Shown: positions 29,291-41,429 of the stretch, piece by piece | Layout of the letters: every line of letters starts with the position of its first letter | How positions within the stretch are numbered: position 1 is the first letter of the stretch | Assembly (NCBI RefSeq): GCF_015689195.1 | Contig: NZ_CP065044.1 | Span: 1,364,001-1,428,000, forward strand | Direction: 5' to 3' | Source: Pectobacterium aroidearum | GTDB taxonomy: Bacteria; Pseudomonadota; Gammaproteobacteria; Enterobacterales; Enterobacteriaceae | DNA: 64,000 nucleotides | Made by a program: the position numbers and the translations under genes | The notes under the pieces: model-generated | Database searches by the model: none | Seen by the model: only the letters and a program-made list of their open reading frames with translations | What the model was told of the DNA's origin: nothing

Positions 29291-29586
29291 CCTGCTTAAC
29301 TGAGCGTAAACGGCGCGCGGTGCGGAAACATTGTTCACACGTTTGTGATTTTTCGACACGATATTTACCACGTAATGACACTTTACTTCCTGCTTTCCTC
29401 TCGTTGTTCTGCTATTCCAAATAAAACCGTCATAATCAAAGGGAATGCACCGGACATGACTAGGTTTTCACGCCTCTCGCATGTAGAATGCTGCGATTCA
29501 GGTGGAATAACATCGCTGCTGTTTTCACCTATGCGCATGCCCATCGGCAAGAATTTCAGGAATATCAAGGTAGAAAAATTTTTATA

Positions 29587-31386
29587 ATGAAGCATATACG
29601 AAATTTCTCCATTATTGCCCATATCGACCACGGTAAATCAACGTTATCTGACCGTATTATCCAGATTTGCGGCGGTTTGACCGAGCGTGAAATGGCTGCG
29701 CAGGTTCTGGATTCTATGGATCTGGAACGTGAACGTGGAATAACGATTAAAGCGCAAAGCGTAACGCTGGATTATAAAGCGCAGGACGGCCAAACCTACC
29801 AGTTAAACTTCATCGATACGCCGGGGCACGTTGACTTCTCTTATGAAGTTTCCCGCTCGCTTGCTGCCTGTGAAGGTGCACTGCTCGTTGTTGATGCTGG
29901 ACAGGGTGTTGAAGCGCAAACGCTGGCTAACTGCTATACCGCGCTGGATATGAATCTGGAAGTGGTGCCGGTTCTGAACAAAATCGACCTGCCTGCCGCT
30001 GACCCAGATCGTGTTGCTCAGGAAATTGAAGATATTGTCGGCATTGATGCCACCGACGCCGTGCGCTGTTCCGCTAAAACGGGGATTGGCGTGCCGGATG
30101 TTCTGGATCGTCTGGTGCGTGATATTCCACCGCCAGAAGGCAGCCCTGATGAGCCGCTGCAGGCGCTGATTATCGACTCCTGGTTCGATAACTACCTTGG
30201 CGTTGTATCGCTGGTACGTATCAAAAACGGCACAATGCGCAAAGGCGACAAAATTAAGGTGATGAGTACGGGCCAGGTTTATAACGCTGACCGTCTCGGT
30301 ATTTTTACACCGAAGCAGATCGACCGCGATGTACTGAACTGCGGTGAAGTAGGCTGGTTGGTTTGTGCTATCAAAGATATTTTGGGTGCGCCGGTCGGGG
30401 ATACCCTGACGCTGGCTCGTCAACCGGCTGAAAAAGCGCTGCCGGGCTTCAAGAAAGTCAAACCGCAGGTCTATGCCGGTCTGTTCCCGATTAGCTCCGA
30501 TGACTATGAGTCATTCCGTGATGCGCTGGGCAAACTGAGTCTTAATGATGCCTCTCTGTTCTATGAGCCAGAAAGTTCTACCGCGCTGGGCTTCGGCTTC
30601 CGCTGCGGCTTCCTGGGTCTGCTGCACATGGAGATCATTCAGGAACGTCTGGAACGTGAATACGATCTGGATCTGATCACTACGGCACCGACGGTGGTGT
30701 ATGAAGTTGAGACGACGGCTAAAGAAACCGTTTATGTCGATAGCCCTTCTAAACTTCCGCCGCTGAATAATATTCAGGAATTGCGTGAGCCGATTGCTGA
30801 GTGCCACATGCTGCTGCCCCAGGAGTATCTGGGCAACGTGATTACGCTTTGTATCGAGAAGCGTGGCGTCCAGACCAACATGGTGTACCACGGTAATCAG
30901 GTTGCGCTAACCTATGAGATTCCGATGGCCGAGGTGGTGCTCGATTTCTTTGACCGTCTGAAATCAACGTCTCGTGGTTATGCATCGTTGGATTACAGCT
31001 TCAAACGCTTCCAGACATCAGACATGGTGCGTGTTGATGTGTTGATCAACAACGAACGTGTGGATGCATTGGCGCTGATCACGCACCGTGATAATTCACA
31101 ATATCGTGGCCGTGAGCTGGTCGAAAAAATGAAAGATCTGATTCCGCGTCAGCAGTTTGATATTGCGATTCAGGCTGCGATTGGTAACCACATTATTGCG
31201 CGCTCTACGGTTAAGCAATTGCGTAAAAACGTACTGGCCAAGTGTTATGGTGGCGACGTCAGCCGTAAGAAGAAACTGTTGCAGAAACAGAAAGACGGTA
31301 AGAAACGTATGAAGCAGGTTGGTAACGTCGAGCTGCCGCAAGAAGCGTTTCTGGCAATTTTGCACGTCGGCAAAGACAGTAAATAA
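29587..31386 (+). CDS. lepA: Elongation factor 4 (LepA)
   Basis: 599 residues from the ATG at 29587 ([19 protein letters not shown]), as in E. coli; the open frame extends 33 codons upstream without family similarity. G1 [10 protein letters not shown]3 DTPGHVDF, G4 NKID. EF-G-like domains follow, and the C-terminal basic domain ([26 protein letters not shown]) is unique to LepA. It is a ribosomal GTPase affecting initiation and back-translocation. lepB follows after 16 nt, so the two form an operon. Confidence 0.97.
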   Translation: MKHIRNFSIIAHIDHGKSTLSDRIIQICGGLTEREMAAQVLDSMDLERERGITIKAQSVTLDYKAQDGQTYQLNFIDTPGHVDFSYEVSRSLAACEGALLVVDAGQGVEAQTLANCYTALDMNLEVVPVLNKIDLPAADPDRVAQEIEDIVGIDATDAVRCSAKTGIGVPDVLDRLVRDIPPPEGSPDEPLQALIIDSWFDNYLGVVSLVRIKNGTMRKGDKIKVMSTGQVYNADRLGIFTPKQIDRDVLNCGEVGWLVCAIKDILGAPVGDTLTLARQPAEKALPGFKKVKPQVYAGLFPISSDDYESFRDALGKLSLNDASLFYEPESSTALGFGFRCGFLGLLHMEIIQERLEREYDLDLITTAPTVVYEVETTAKETVYVDSPSKLPPLNNIQELREPIAECHMLLPQEYLGNVITLCIEKRGVQTNMVYHGNQVALTYEIPMAEVVLDFFDRLKSTSRGYASLDYSFKRFQTSDMVRVDVLINNERVDALALITHRDNSQYRGRELVEKMKDLIPRQQFDIAIQAAIGNHIIARSTVKQLRKNVLAKCYGGDVSRKKKLLQKQKDGKKRMKQVGNVELPQEAFLAILHVGKDSK

Positions 31387-31402
31387 ATTCTGAGGAGTTG
31401 GC

Positions 31403-32368
31403 ATGGCCAATATGTTTGCCGTAATTCTGGCATTGGTGACGCTGGTCACGGGGATTGTCTGGTGTTTAGAGCGCTTTGTCTGGGCGCCTGCTCGCCGGAA
31501 AAAGTTTGCTGCCATGAGCGGTGCCGATCTGGCTGATGGCGCGGTTTCATCGAAAGCCATTCCACAACCTGGCTGGATTGAAACTATCGCATCCGTATTC
31601 CCGGTTGTGGCTTTGGTATTGGTTGTGCGCTCCTTCATTTATGAGCCGTTTCAAATTCCATCAGGTTCGATGATGCCGACGCTGTTGATCGGTGATTTTA
31701 TTCTGGTGGAAAAATTTGCCTATGGCATTAAAGAACCCTTCACGCAGAAAACGCTGATCGAAACGGGGCACCCGAAACGTGGCGACGTGGTGGTGTTTAA
31801 ATACCCGTCCGATCCTAAAGTGGACTTCATCAAACGCGTAGTGGGCGTGCCGGGCGATCGTGTCAGCTATAACCCGATGACCAAGCAGGTAACGATCCGT
31901 CCATCCTGTCAGGGGCAGCAGGCGTGTGATACGGCACTGGCAGTTACATATAGCAATGTGCAGCCTAGCGATTTTGTTCAGACCTTCAATCAGCCGGGTA
32001 TGGAATCGCGTGGCGGTTTCTATCAGGTGCCTGTCAATGACAACAGCGTGGAGGGAGTCCGCATGGGCGCGCGCAAAGAGTCATTGGGCAATGTAACGCA
32101 TAATATTCTCTTGGTGCCGGGTCAGCAGGATCAGCTCGGTGGTTATTACCAGCAGTCGCAGCAGCAGCTCGCAACATGGGTTGTCCCAGCAGGGCACTAC
32201 TTCATGATGGGTGATAACCGTGACAACAGTCTGGATAGCCGCTATTGGGGCTTTGTTCCGGAGAGAAATCTGGTCGGTAAAGCCACCGCTATCTGGATGA
32301 GCTTTGAGAAGCAGGAAGGTGAATGGCCTACGGGTGTACGTTTGAGTCGCATCGGTGGTATTCATTAA
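31403..32368 (+). CDS. lepB: Signal peptidase I
   Basis: 321 residues (E. coli 324). Membrane helices at about 4-22 and 62-78, then the periplasmic catalytic domain. Nucleophile Ser89 in IPSGSMMPTL, general base Lys144 in FIKRVVGVPGD, and the late box GDNRDNSLDSRYWG. It removes signal peptides of exported proteins, such as those of BtuF, DegP and RseB in this window. GAGGAG just before the ATG is a strong ribosome site. Confidence 0.97.
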   Translation: MANMFAVILALVTLVTGIVWCLERFVWAPARRKKFAAMSGADLADGAVSSKAIPQPGWIETIASVFPVVALVLVVRSFIYEPFQIPSGSMMPTLLIGDFILVEKFAYGIKEPFTQKTLIETGHPKRGDVVVFKYPSDPKVDFIKRVVGVPGDRVSYNPMTKQVTIRPSCQGQQACDTALAVTYSNVQPSDFVQTFNQPGMESRGGFYQVPVNDNSVEGVRMGARKESLGNVTHNILLVPGQQDQLGGYYQQSQQQLATWVVPAGHYFMMGDNRDNSLDSRYWGFVPERNLVGKATAIWMSFEKQEGEWPTGVRLSRIGGIH

Positions 32369-32462
32369 GCGAAGTAAGCATTAACCAAAAATAAGATACA
32401 GGCAGCATTCTGATGCTGTCCGTTGTAGAATATTTTTTGAAACGCTCTTTTTGAAAGAACAT

Positions 32463-32543
32463 GCCCTAAATAATGCGAGTTGCAGAACAAAACGTGTTCG
32501 TTTGCACAAGGCTAACGCACAGGCAACACGAGGTATGACGGGC
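32463..32543. repeat. Inverted-repeat intergenic element, copy 2, in the rnc leader
   Basis: The left end GCCCTAAATAATGCGAGTTGC (32463-32483) pairs with the inverse of the right end (32523-32543) at about 14 of 21 positions. The two end types are those of the elements at 6927 and 63434. It lies in the 292-bp lepB-rnc gap, 118 bp before the rnc ATG, and would fold into a hairpin in an rnc leader RNA. Confidence 0.65.
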
Positions 32544-32657
32544 AGAAAGGCAGGCTCCCTTGCGGGGGCCAATGCAAACGAAACAGTTTTGACCGAATTG
32601 GTAAGCAGGGCTGTTCCGTATGCTGCTGTTTTTGACGCATCGTTGATCTATTGGTAA

Positions 32658-34243
<1,586 letters not shown>

Positions 34244-34254
34244 GGTTCACGCCG

Positions 34255-34992
34255 ATGGAAGGCTGGCAGCGCGCATTTGTCTTACATGGGCGACCTTATA
34301 GTGAAACCAGCTTATTGCTGGATCTGTTTAGCGAAAGCGATGGTCGCGTGCGCGTGCTTGCCAAGGGTGCGCGAGCCCGTCGCTCTAGCCTGAAAGGGTG
34401 TTTGCAGCCTTTCACTCCGCTGCTGGTGCGCTGGAGCGGCCGGGGAGAAGTGAAAACATTACGCAGCGCCGAGCCCGTTTCGCTCGCGCTGCCGTTAACG
34501 GGATCGATGCTTTATAGCGGTTTATATGTTAACGAGCTGCTGTCTCGCGTGCTGGAACATGAAACCAATTATTCCGCTCTCTTTTTCGATTATCTCCATT
34601 GTTTACAACATCTTGCTGCTCAGGATGCGTCTCCTGAACCTGCATTAAGGCGCTTTGAATTAGCGTTGCTGGGTTATCTGGGATACGGCGTTGATTTCCT
34701 GCATTGTGCCGGTAGCGGTGAACCTGTGGCCGATACCATGACCTATCAATATCGAGAGGAAAGGGGATTTATTGCCAGTCTGGTGGTCGATAATAAAAGC
34801 TTTACCGGGCATGAGTTACGTTCGCTGGCATCGCGTGAATTTCCTGATAACGGTACACTGAAGGCGGCAAAGCGTTTCACTCGCATCGCATTAAAGCCGT
34901 ATCTGGGGGGGAAACCGTTGAAAAGTCGCGAACTGTTCCGTCAGTTTGTTCCTGCTGCTAATTTGTCCAAACCCACGTCTTCTGATAAATAA
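34255..34992 (+). CDS. recO: DNA repair protein RecO
   Basis: 245 residues (E. coli 242). The N-terminal OB fold ([32 protein letters not shown]) is followed by a helical domain. With RecR it loads RecA onto SSB-coated DNA in the RecF pathway. Part of the rnc-era-recO-pdxJ-acpS cluster. Confidence 0.95.
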   Translation: MEGWQRAFVLHGRPYSETSLLLDLFSESDGRVRVLAKGARARRSSLKGCLQPFTPLLVRWSGRGEVKTLRSAEPVSLALPLTGSMLYSGLYVNELLSRVLEHETNYSALFFDYLHCLQHLAAQDASPEPALRRFELALLGYLGYGVDFLHCAGSGEPVADTMTYQYREERGFIASLVVDNKSFTGHELRSLASREFPDNGTLKAAKRFTRIALKPYLGGKPLKSRELFRQFVPAANLSKPTSSDK

Positions 34993-35072
34993 TCCCGTCT
35001 CCTCTGTACCCTGCTGCTGTGACATCGGTGTAAACTGCCACGTAACGTGCATGACTTTACCGAGGATTTATC

Positions 35073-35804
35073 ATGGCTGAACTGCTGCTTGGCGTTAACA
35101 TCGATCACATTGCAACGCTGCGTAATGCGCGTGGGACGGCGTATCCCGATCCTGTTCAGGCGGCGTTTGTCGCTGAGCAAGCGGGAGCGGACGGCATCAC
35201 GGTGCACTTACGTGAAGATCGCCGCCATATTACGGATCGTGATGTGCGGATCCTGAGAGATACGCTCCAAACTCGCATGAACCTTGAAATGGCTGTCACC
35301 GAAGAAATGCTGAATATTGCCTGTGAGGTGAAGCCGCATTTTTGCTGTCTGGTGCCGGAAAAACGCCAGGAAGTGACAACTGAAGGCGGGCTGGATGTCG
35401 CGGGACAGCAGGAAAAAATCAATAACGCGGTTGCCAGACTCAGCCAGGCTAACATATTGGTTTCGCTATTTGTTGATGCGGATAAACGACAAATTGATGC
35501 CGCCGTTGCCAGCGGTGCGCCTTATATCGAAATTCATACCGGTGCCTATGCCGATGCGCCAGATGATGAAGCGCGTCAGTATGAATTCGAGCGCATTCGT
35601 GATGCGGCAACTTATGCTGCGGCGAAAGGGCTGAAAGTCAATGCTGGCCACGGTTTGACGTACCATAACGTGCAGCCGATTGCTGCGCTGCCGGAAATGC
35701 ACGAATTAAATATCGGGCATGCGATTATCGGACGTGCGGTGATGAGCGGATTGAAGGATGCCGTTGCTGAAATGAAGAATCTGATGCGGGAAGCACGTCG
35801 CTGA
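35073..35804 (+). CDS. pdxJ: Pyridoxine 5'-phosphate synthase
   Basis: 243 residues (E. coli 243). TIM barrel opening [23 protein letters not shown], with active-site features [11 protein letters not shown] and [11 protein letters not shown]. It condenses 1-deoxyxylulose 5-phosphate with 3-amino-2-oxopropyl phosphate in vitamin B6 synthesis. The TGA overlaps the acpS ATG by one base. Confidence 0.96.
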   Translation: MAELLLGVNIDHIATLRNARGTAYPDPVQAAFVAEQAGADGITVHLREDRRHITDRDVRILRDTLQTRMNLEMAVTEEMLNIACEVKPHFCCLVPEKRQEVTTEGGLDVAGQQEKINNAVARLSQANILVSLFVDADKRQIDAAVASGAPYIEIHTGAYADAPDDEARQYEFERIRDAATYAAAKGLKVNAGHGLTYHNVQPIAALPEMHELNIGHAIIGRAVMSGLKDAVAEMKNLMREARR

Positions 35805-36184
35805 TGGCGATTCTCGGGCTCGGAACGGATATTGTCGAAATTGCTCGAATTGAAGCGGTGATTGAACGTTCAGGCGAGCGATTAGCTCGCCGCGTTCTGA
35901 CTGATGCTGAATGGGCGCATTATCAGCAGCATCAGCAGCCTGTCCGTTTCCTCGCCAAGCGCTTTGCTGTGAAAGAGGCGGCAGCGAAAGCTTTCGGTAC
36001 CGGCATTCGCAACGGGCTCGCGTTCAACCAGTTTGAGGTTTTTAATGACGAACTGGGTAAACCCTGTCTGCGGTTTTTTGCTAAAGCGGCAGAGCTGGCT
36101 GAACAGATGGGCGTCAGACACGTCCATGTCACGCTGGCTGACGAAAGACGCTATGCCTGTGCGACGGTGATTGTTGAAAGTTGA
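35804..36184 (+). CDS. acpS: Holo-[acyl-carrier-protein] synthase
   Basis: 126 residues, the same as E. coli. Metal and CoA-binding motifs [13 protein letters not shown] (with Asp9) and [14 protein letters not shown] (with the Glu) are intact. It transfers phosphopantetheine to acyl carrier protein. Translationally coupled to pdxJ. Confidence 0.96.
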   Translation: MAILGLGTDIVEIARIEAVIERSGERLARRVLTDAEWAHYQQHQQPVRFLAKRFAVKEAAAKAFGTGIRNGLAFNQFEVFNDELGKPCLRFFAKAAELAEQMGVRHVHVTLADERRYACATVIVES

Positions 36185-36202
36185 TCGTCTGTAAACCGAT
36201 GC

Positions 36203-36472
<270 letters not shown>

Positions 36473-36832
36473 CTACCTTACAAACAGGGCGCAGATTATA
36501 CCCGTTGGGGCTCGTTTAAACACGCGTAACCGTCATTGATGGGAAATATACTGGTGAATTGATTCCTATTGCCTTTGGTGCGCCCTTTTTCTGGGCGGTT
36601 TGCTGAGGGCTCTGCGTGTTTTCGGATGCCCTCAACATGTCGCTTATTGGCTGCATAAATAGTGAGGTTACAGGGTAAAATTACCATCTGTTCGTTAAAT
36701 TGGTTTCATACGCATGCTTTAGACTGTATGAATCAGCCAGTGCGACTGTGTTTCTTGGGTTTTAATTTATTGATTTACAATTTAAATAAATTAGTTGTGA
36801 TATTGAACCACTTATTTTTGTAATATCATGGA

Positions 36833-36859
36833 CATTGATTTAATCGGTATTGCCGATGA
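36833..36859 (+). promoter_or_regulatory. Possible FliA (sigma-28) promoter of pdeH
   Basis: GCCGATGA (36852-36859) differs by one base from the sigma-28 -10 GCCGATAA; 11 nt upstream, CATTGATT matches only 4 of 8 of the -35 TAAAGTTT. E. coli pdeH is a flagellar class 3 gene, which supports looking here. The 468-bp gap from yfhL (36464-36931) is AT-rich near pdeH and holds no gene I can support. Confidence 0.35.
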
Positions 36860-36931
36860 AGTTTGCATCTGGAGAGTCGATGACGGTGCATGTCCGTATG
36901 ATATAATTTTATAACTAATAGTGTCAGTTTA

Positions 36932-37723
36932 ATGGCGGAACTCATAGTGCAGCAGGAAGGTCATCTTAATCAGGTTGGGACAGGGTTTTTCCAACAGGGA
37001 AGCGAGGAGTCATTAAGCGCTGATTACTGGCATCAATGTCAACGGCGGTATACTTTCCAGCCCATTTACCGAACATCAGGTAAATTAATGGCTATTGAGT
37101 TACTGACTTCCGTTTTTTCTCCTACCCTGCCGCAAAAATTTATCTCCCCTGAAAAATACTTCGCGAATATTGATGTTGAAACCCGTCTGTTAATTATTGT
37201 AGAACAACTGCAACTTTTATCTCAGTGGAGTTTTCGATTTACTCGCGACGATCTTTTTGCCTCCGTCAATATTGATGGTATGACGCTACTGGCGTTGCAA
37301 AATAATCTGGAAGCCAAACGTCTGATCGCGGCGATGCCTTGGATTCGTTTTGAAATGGTCGAAAATCAGGGAGGGCTGCCAAAAGAAATATTAACCAAGC
37401 TCCCTGAGGCGCAAACACTGTGGCTGGATGATTTCGGTTGTGGTATGGCGAATTTTTCATCACTGATGCTGGCTCAGTATGATTGCATTAAAGTGGCGCG
37501 TGAACTTTTTATTCTTCTCCAACAGAGTGGGGAAGGGAAGACGGTGTTTCCTGCACTGATCGCTTTGCTATCGCGTTTTTGCAATTATGTCGTTATTGAG
37601 GGAATCGAAACCAAGGAGGAGTGGGCAATTGTTCAGGCATCGCATGCTTACGCCGCCCAAGGGTACTACCTCTCGCGTCCTCAGCCATTTGAGAATTTTG
37701 AGGCGCTGAAGCTCGAACTATAG
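36932..37723 (+). CDS. pdeH: Cyclic-di-GMP phosphodiesterase PdeH (YhjH-like)
   Basis: 263 residues, a stand-alone EAL domain. Alignment from memory with E. coli PdeH is close throughout (YTFQPIYRTSGKLMAIELLT; SVNIDGMTLLAL; WLDDFGCGMANFSSL; AAQGYYLSRP). Catalytic residues are present: Glu56 (ELL in place of EAL), Asn113, Glu141, Asp166-Asp167, Lys187, Glu223 and Glu226, so it should hydrolyse c-di-GMP to pGpG. In E. coli it keeps c-di-GMP low in motile cells. Here it stands next to a diguanylate cyclase and a c-di-GMP-controlled adhesin locus, and by position is likely to promote adhesin release. Confidence 0.9.
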   Translation: MAELIVQQEGHLNQVGTGFFQQGSEESLSADYWHQCQRRYTFQPIYRTSGKLMAIELLTSVFSPTLPQKFISPEKYFANIDVETRLLIIVEQLQLLSQWSFRFTRDDLFASVNIDGMTLLALQNNLEAKRLIAAMPWIRFEMVENQGGLPKEILTKLPEAQTLWLDDFGCGMANFSSLMLAQYDCIKVARELFILLQQSGEGKTVFPALIALLSRFCNYVVIEGIETKEEWAIVQASHAYAAQGYYLSRPQPFENFEALKLEL

Positions 37724-38509
37724 GTGGTAACCTATTGTTTAGGCTATCACTTCTGTATTAACGCATTGCTGTATATCCCTCCATTTTGCTTCACCATATT
37801 CATTCATTATATTTCCTAATATTTCATTGTTGCACACAACATCGTCTCCTTAGCCGCTCAGCATTCTTTTCAGATTCACAATCGCTAATTCTGTGTTTTG
37901 TTTTATTTTTGTTATTTAATTCTTGTTTTATTTGTTATGGCAGTGTTTAATTTTGATGGCGTAGTGAGAAGAGATACTGCTGATTTTGCATCAAATTATG
38001 ACATATATAATCAAACGCTTGCGTTAATGATTTTATTTTTTTCTTTTAATTATTTGATTTTTAATGGTAAAAAAATATAATGTTTACTGTTAACGATCAA
38101 AAATCATTTTATGATAGATTTTGTTGATTAAAACAATGATACTTATTGGTATAATTGATTTGCTTACAAAAAATTGATGTTCAGAATATATCGCTATGTA
38201 CCCCTAGGAATATTTTTTTATTCCATTAGAAAAACTTATAACCCGAACAATTACTACTATTAAATTAAGATACTCTTTTGAATTTGTTGTTTTTATCTGC
38301 GCACAGTCATATGCGAGGGCTTTATGCTGACGTTGCCATGTTTCTAAATACTCCTGCTTCATGGAGCATTTTTTCTTTCATCCTTTCTGCTCTCCGGAAA
38401 TGCGCCAGTCCCGAAAATCGACGGGGTAGGGGTTTGTTACCGGGATTTTTCGTCATCAGCGTTGTGATTTGTACGATCAGGACCACTCGGGCCTGAGGAG
38501 AGTGTTATT
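37724..38509. other. AT-rich intergenic region between pdeH and the cyclase
   Basis: 786 bp, markedly richer in A+T than the neighbourhood. It contains a 6-bp hairpin GGAATA/TATTCC (38207-38224) around a T-run, many poly-T tracts, and a 48-codon frame from an ATG at 37937 (MAVFNFDGVVRRDTADF..., with a hydrophobic C-terminal half) that lacks a ribosome site. I see no supported gene. Such AT-rich DNA is a typical H-NS target and may regulate the cyclase. Confidence 0.5.
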
Positions 38510-40024
38510 GTGTATGAAATTATAATAACCCTGCTATTGCTGTTGTTATTGTTTTCTTCTGTGAAAAATAGAAAAATTAAACAAAAGTTTAAAACTGAGC
38601 AGAAAAAACAAGATTTTCTCAACATGACTTTCTTTGCGATGGAATATAGTCCTGCTTCAATTATGATCGCAGATGAAAATTGTGAAATTATTTACGTCAA
38701 TCGTCAGTTTATTACCATGTCAGGCTATATGCCGGATGAGGTTATCGGCAAAAAAACGAATATATTAAATTCAGGTATGACTAACGCCAGCGTCTATGAA
38801 GATCTGTGGTCTACCATAAATAAAGGTAATGTTTGGAGTGGTGAGTTCGTTAACCGGCGTAAAGATGGACAGCTGTATTGGGAAAAAGCCAATATCGTTA
38901 AAATATATAATAAAGCGAGTAACACAACCCAGTATGTCGGCATTAAGTTAGATATCACGGAAAGAAAATCACAGGAACATCATGATAATTCATACAATCG
39001 TGCGCTGGAGCTGTTATCAAGCGGCGCGCCGCTGAAAGATATTCTTGATGCGATCATTTTTAGCGTTGAGGAAAAAAATCCTGGTCGTATCGTTTGTTCT
39101 GTTTTACTGGTTGATAAAGACAAAAAATGTCTGACGCTTGGATCGGCGCCTAGCCTGCCAGGTTTTTATAAAAATGCCATTCACAACGTAAAAATTGCCG
39201 ATGGTGTAGCCTCTTTTGGTACTGCGGCCTATACCGGAAAGCGCGTCATTGCTGACGATATTTCGGTCCATCCGCATTGGTCGTTATATAAAGGGCTCGC
39301 GTTATATGCCGGGCTGCGTTCCTGTTGGTCTGAACCTATCATCGGCCAGAACAAAGAAATATTAGGTGTTTTAAGCGTTTACCATCGCAAAGTGTATGTA
39401 CCGACCGAGGACGAAATTTTCTCTATTGAGAAATCGGCACAGCTGATCGCGATCGCCATCGAGCGGTATCATGCTATTGACATGCTGCGGCGCAGCGAAG
39501 AACACTATCGTCAATTGGCGCACTATGACTCATTAACGTCGTTGGCTAATGGCCTGACGTTTGCCGAGCAAATGGAACAGGCGATTTTGTTATCCAAACA
39601 AACGGGTAGAAAAATCGCACTGATGTTCTTGGATCTCGATAAATTTAAACAGATAAATGATTCGTTCGGGCATGCTGTTGGCGATTTACTCTTGAAAGAA
39701 GCGGCAGCGCGTATGCGCGGTGCCGTTCGCGATTCGGATACGGTATATCGCCGCAGCGGTGATGAATTTATTATTCTGCTTCAGGGTATTAAGGAAATTG
39801 ACAATACGCTTTATGTTGCAGATAAAATTCATAACGCATTGAACAAGCCATTTGAGATCGATGGAAAAACGCTGGATATATCATGCAGTATCGGTATTGC
39901 GCTGTATCCAGAACACGGAACTGATTCTCTGACATTAGCAATTAATGCTGATTCAGCCATGTATCAGGCTAAAGCCATGGGGCGCAGCCAAACTCAGATT
40001 TATCACAATATGAACGATCATTGA
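38510..40024 (+). CDS. Membrane PAS-GAF-GGDEF diguanylate cyclase with SGDEF motif
   Basis: 504 residues with a GTG start, chosen because TGAGGAG lies 9 nt upstream. One N-terminal membrane helix (about 2-16), PAS domain (about 41-155: YSPASIMIADENCEIIYVN, ending DITERK), GAF domain (about 161-318), GGDEF domain (about 336-500). The active-site motif is SGDEF (416-420), not GGDEF, and the conserved LTxLPNR start is altered to LTSLANG. The RxxD inhibitory site RDSD (407-410) is at the standard 5-residue spacing. It probably makes c-di-GMP, but non-canonically; I recall a P. atrosepticum study of an SGDEF cyclase affecting a multi-repeat adhesin. PAS and GAF suggest sensing of a small ligand. 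Confidence 0.88.
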   Translation: MYEIIITLLLLLLLFSSVKNRKIKQKFKTEQKKQDFLNMTFFAMEYSPASIMIADENCEIIYVNRQFITMSGYMPDEVIGKKTNILNSGMTNASVYEDLWSTINKGNVWSGEFVNRRKDGQLYWEKANIVKIYNKASNTTQYVGIKLDITERKSQEHHDNSYNRALELLSSGAPLKDILDAIIFSVEEKNPGRIVCSVLLVDKDKKCLTLGSAPSLPGFYKNAIHNVKIADGVASFGTAAYTGKRVIADDISVHPHWSLYKGLALYAGLRSCWSEPIIGQNKEILGVLSVYHRKVYVPTEDEIFSIEKSAQLIAIAIERYHAIDMLRRSEEHYRQLAHYDSLTSLANGLTFAEQMEQAILLSKQTGRKIALMFLDLDKFKQINDSFGHAVGDLLLKEAAARMRGAVRDSDTVYRRSGDEFIILLQGIKEIDNTLYVADKIHNALNKPFEIDGKTLDISCSIGIALYPEHGTDSLTLAINADSAMYQAKAMGRSQTQIYHNMNDH

Positions 40025-40036
40025 TAAATGGAATAT

Positions 40037-40066
40037 AAAAAAGGCGCTCTGTTGAGCGCCTTTTTT
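40037..40066. terminator. Bidirectional terminator between the cyclase and lapC genes
   Basis: GGCGCTC (40043-40049), TGTT loop, GAGCGCC (40054-40060), with an A-run before and six T after. It serves convergent transcripts from both sides. Confidence 0.88.
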
Positions 40067-40067
40067 A

Positions 40068-41429
40068 TTATCTTTCCCGTAACGCTTCTGCTTTTGCTCG
40101 AATAATCGGCTTTAACAAATAGCTGAGGATCGTTTTCTTGCCCGTGATTATATCAACTGAGGCCACCATGCCTGGAATGATAAGAAGTGGTTTATCGGCT
40201 GAGCCTAAATAATTCTTATCAGTCCGTAAACGAATAATATAAAAGCTGTTCCCTTCTTTATCGGTTACGGTGTCCGGGCTGATTTGTTCCAACTGGCCTT
40301 TTAGACCGCCATAGATGGTGTAGTCGTAGGCCGTCAATTTTATTACGGCATCCTGACCTGGGTGCAAGAACGCAATATCCTGTGGACGAATTCTGGCTTC
40401 AACTAACAGTTTGTCGTCCAGTGGAACAATTTCCACCAGGTCGCTACCCGGTTGAATCACTCCGCCGATAGTATTCACCAAAACCTGCTGCACGATACCA
40501 CGGACGGGGGAGACAACCAGCGTACGGTTTACTCGGTCTTCGAGTGCTTTGCCCGTGGCTTCAATTTTGTTCAGATTGGTCTGTGCTTCACTGAGCTGAG
40601 ATAACGCCTCGCTTTTATAACGGCTGCGCGTTTCCTCTATTTTATTCTCGCTCTCTTTAATCGCAGACTCTGCCCGGGGAATCGAGAGCTTGATGGAATC
40701 AAGCTGACCACGGGTTTCGACTTCTGCGCGGCGCAGGCGTAAAACTTCTACCTTAGAAATGGCGCCTTCTGCGATCAGCGGTTCTGACATTTTAATTTCT
40801 TGTTGCAGCAGGCCCAGGCTATTGCGGAACTGAATTTCTTTTGCGGAGAAATCCCTCAGTTCCTGGCGACGTTGGATCAACTGCTCTTCCAGACCAGACA
40901 CCTCATTGTGGAGCTGCTGGCGGCGGCTGTTATAAAGTTCTTTTTCTCCGGCCGCGATTTTAGGCGCTTGCGTCGTAATTTCTTCCGAAAGTACGAGTTC
41001 CCGATCGTTGATTTCGGCGTTCAGGCGCTCGATACGTGATAGCAGTGCAAGCCGGTCGGCTTCGGTTTCACCGACATTGGAAGCGAAGCGCGTATCATCA
41101 AGGCGCAGCAAAGGATCGCCCGCATTAACGACCTGGCCTTCATGAATGAATACCTCTGTGACAATGCCGCCTTCCAAGTTTTGGATTTTTTGCAATCGGG
41201 AAGACGGGATGGCTTTACCGTCACCCCGGGTGACTTCATCGATATCCGCCAGCCCAGCCCACAGTATGAAAAACAGGAAAAAAGCGCCGATAGCCCATAG
41301 CGTGAAGCGAATAGAACGCGGTGAATCCTCGGCCATTGCCCGGCTTACTTCCGGCATCGTTTGCAGGCCTTCTTCATCTCCGCCGACAAAATATCGTTTG
41401 ATTCGTTTGATATATTTACCGAGACGCAT
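40068..41429 (-). CDS. lapC: Type I secretion membrane fusion protein (HlyD/LapC family)
   Basis: 453 residues. One inner-membrane helix (about 43-62, FTLWAIGAFFLFFILWAGLADIDEV), then lipoyl/coiled-coil regions (RLQKIQNLEGGIVTEVFIHEGQVVNAGDPLLRLDD; long helical stretch about 115-290) and a C-terminal beta region with the HlyD family signature around ISPDTV..GNSFYIIRLR. It bridges the ABC exporter and the outer-membrane channel. Its start overlaps the lapB end by 14 nt. Together with the two genes upstream it forms the exporter for the adjacent giant adhesin. Confidence 0.92.
   Translation of the reverse strand: MRLGKYIKRIKRYFVGGDEEGLQTMPEVSRAMAEDSPRSIRFTLWAIGAFFLFFILWAGLADIDEVTRGDGKAIPSSRLQKIQNLEGGIVTEVFIHEGQVVNAGDPLLRLDDTRFASNVGETEADRLALLSRIERLNAEINDRELVLSEEITTQAPKIAAGEKELYNSRRQQLHNEVSGLEEQLIQRRQELRDFSAKEIQFRNSLGLLQQEIKMSEPLIAEGAISKVEVLRLRRAEVETRGQLDSIKLSIPRAESAIKESENKIEETRSRYKSEALSQLSEAQTNLNKIEATGKALEDRVNRTLVVSPVRGIVQQVLVNTIGGVIQPGSDLVEIVPLDDKLLVEARIRPQDIAFLHPGQDAVIKLTAYDYTIYGGLKGQLEQISPDTVTDKEGNSFYIIRLRTDKNYLGSADKPLLIIPGMVASVDIITGKKTILSYLLKPIIRAKAEALRER

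Noticed and set aside
36496-36687. 63-codon leftward frame between yfhL and pdeH
   Set aside because: No ribosome site and no recognisable motif; treated as intergenic.
37937-38080. 48-codon frame with a hydrophobic C-terminal half
   Set aside because: Lies in AT-rich DNA, has no ribosome binding site and no recognisable relative; kept only as a note in the intergenic entry.
38278-38496. 72-codon frame upstream of the cyclase
   Set aside because: TTG start without ribosome site and no protein-like composition; more likely chance.
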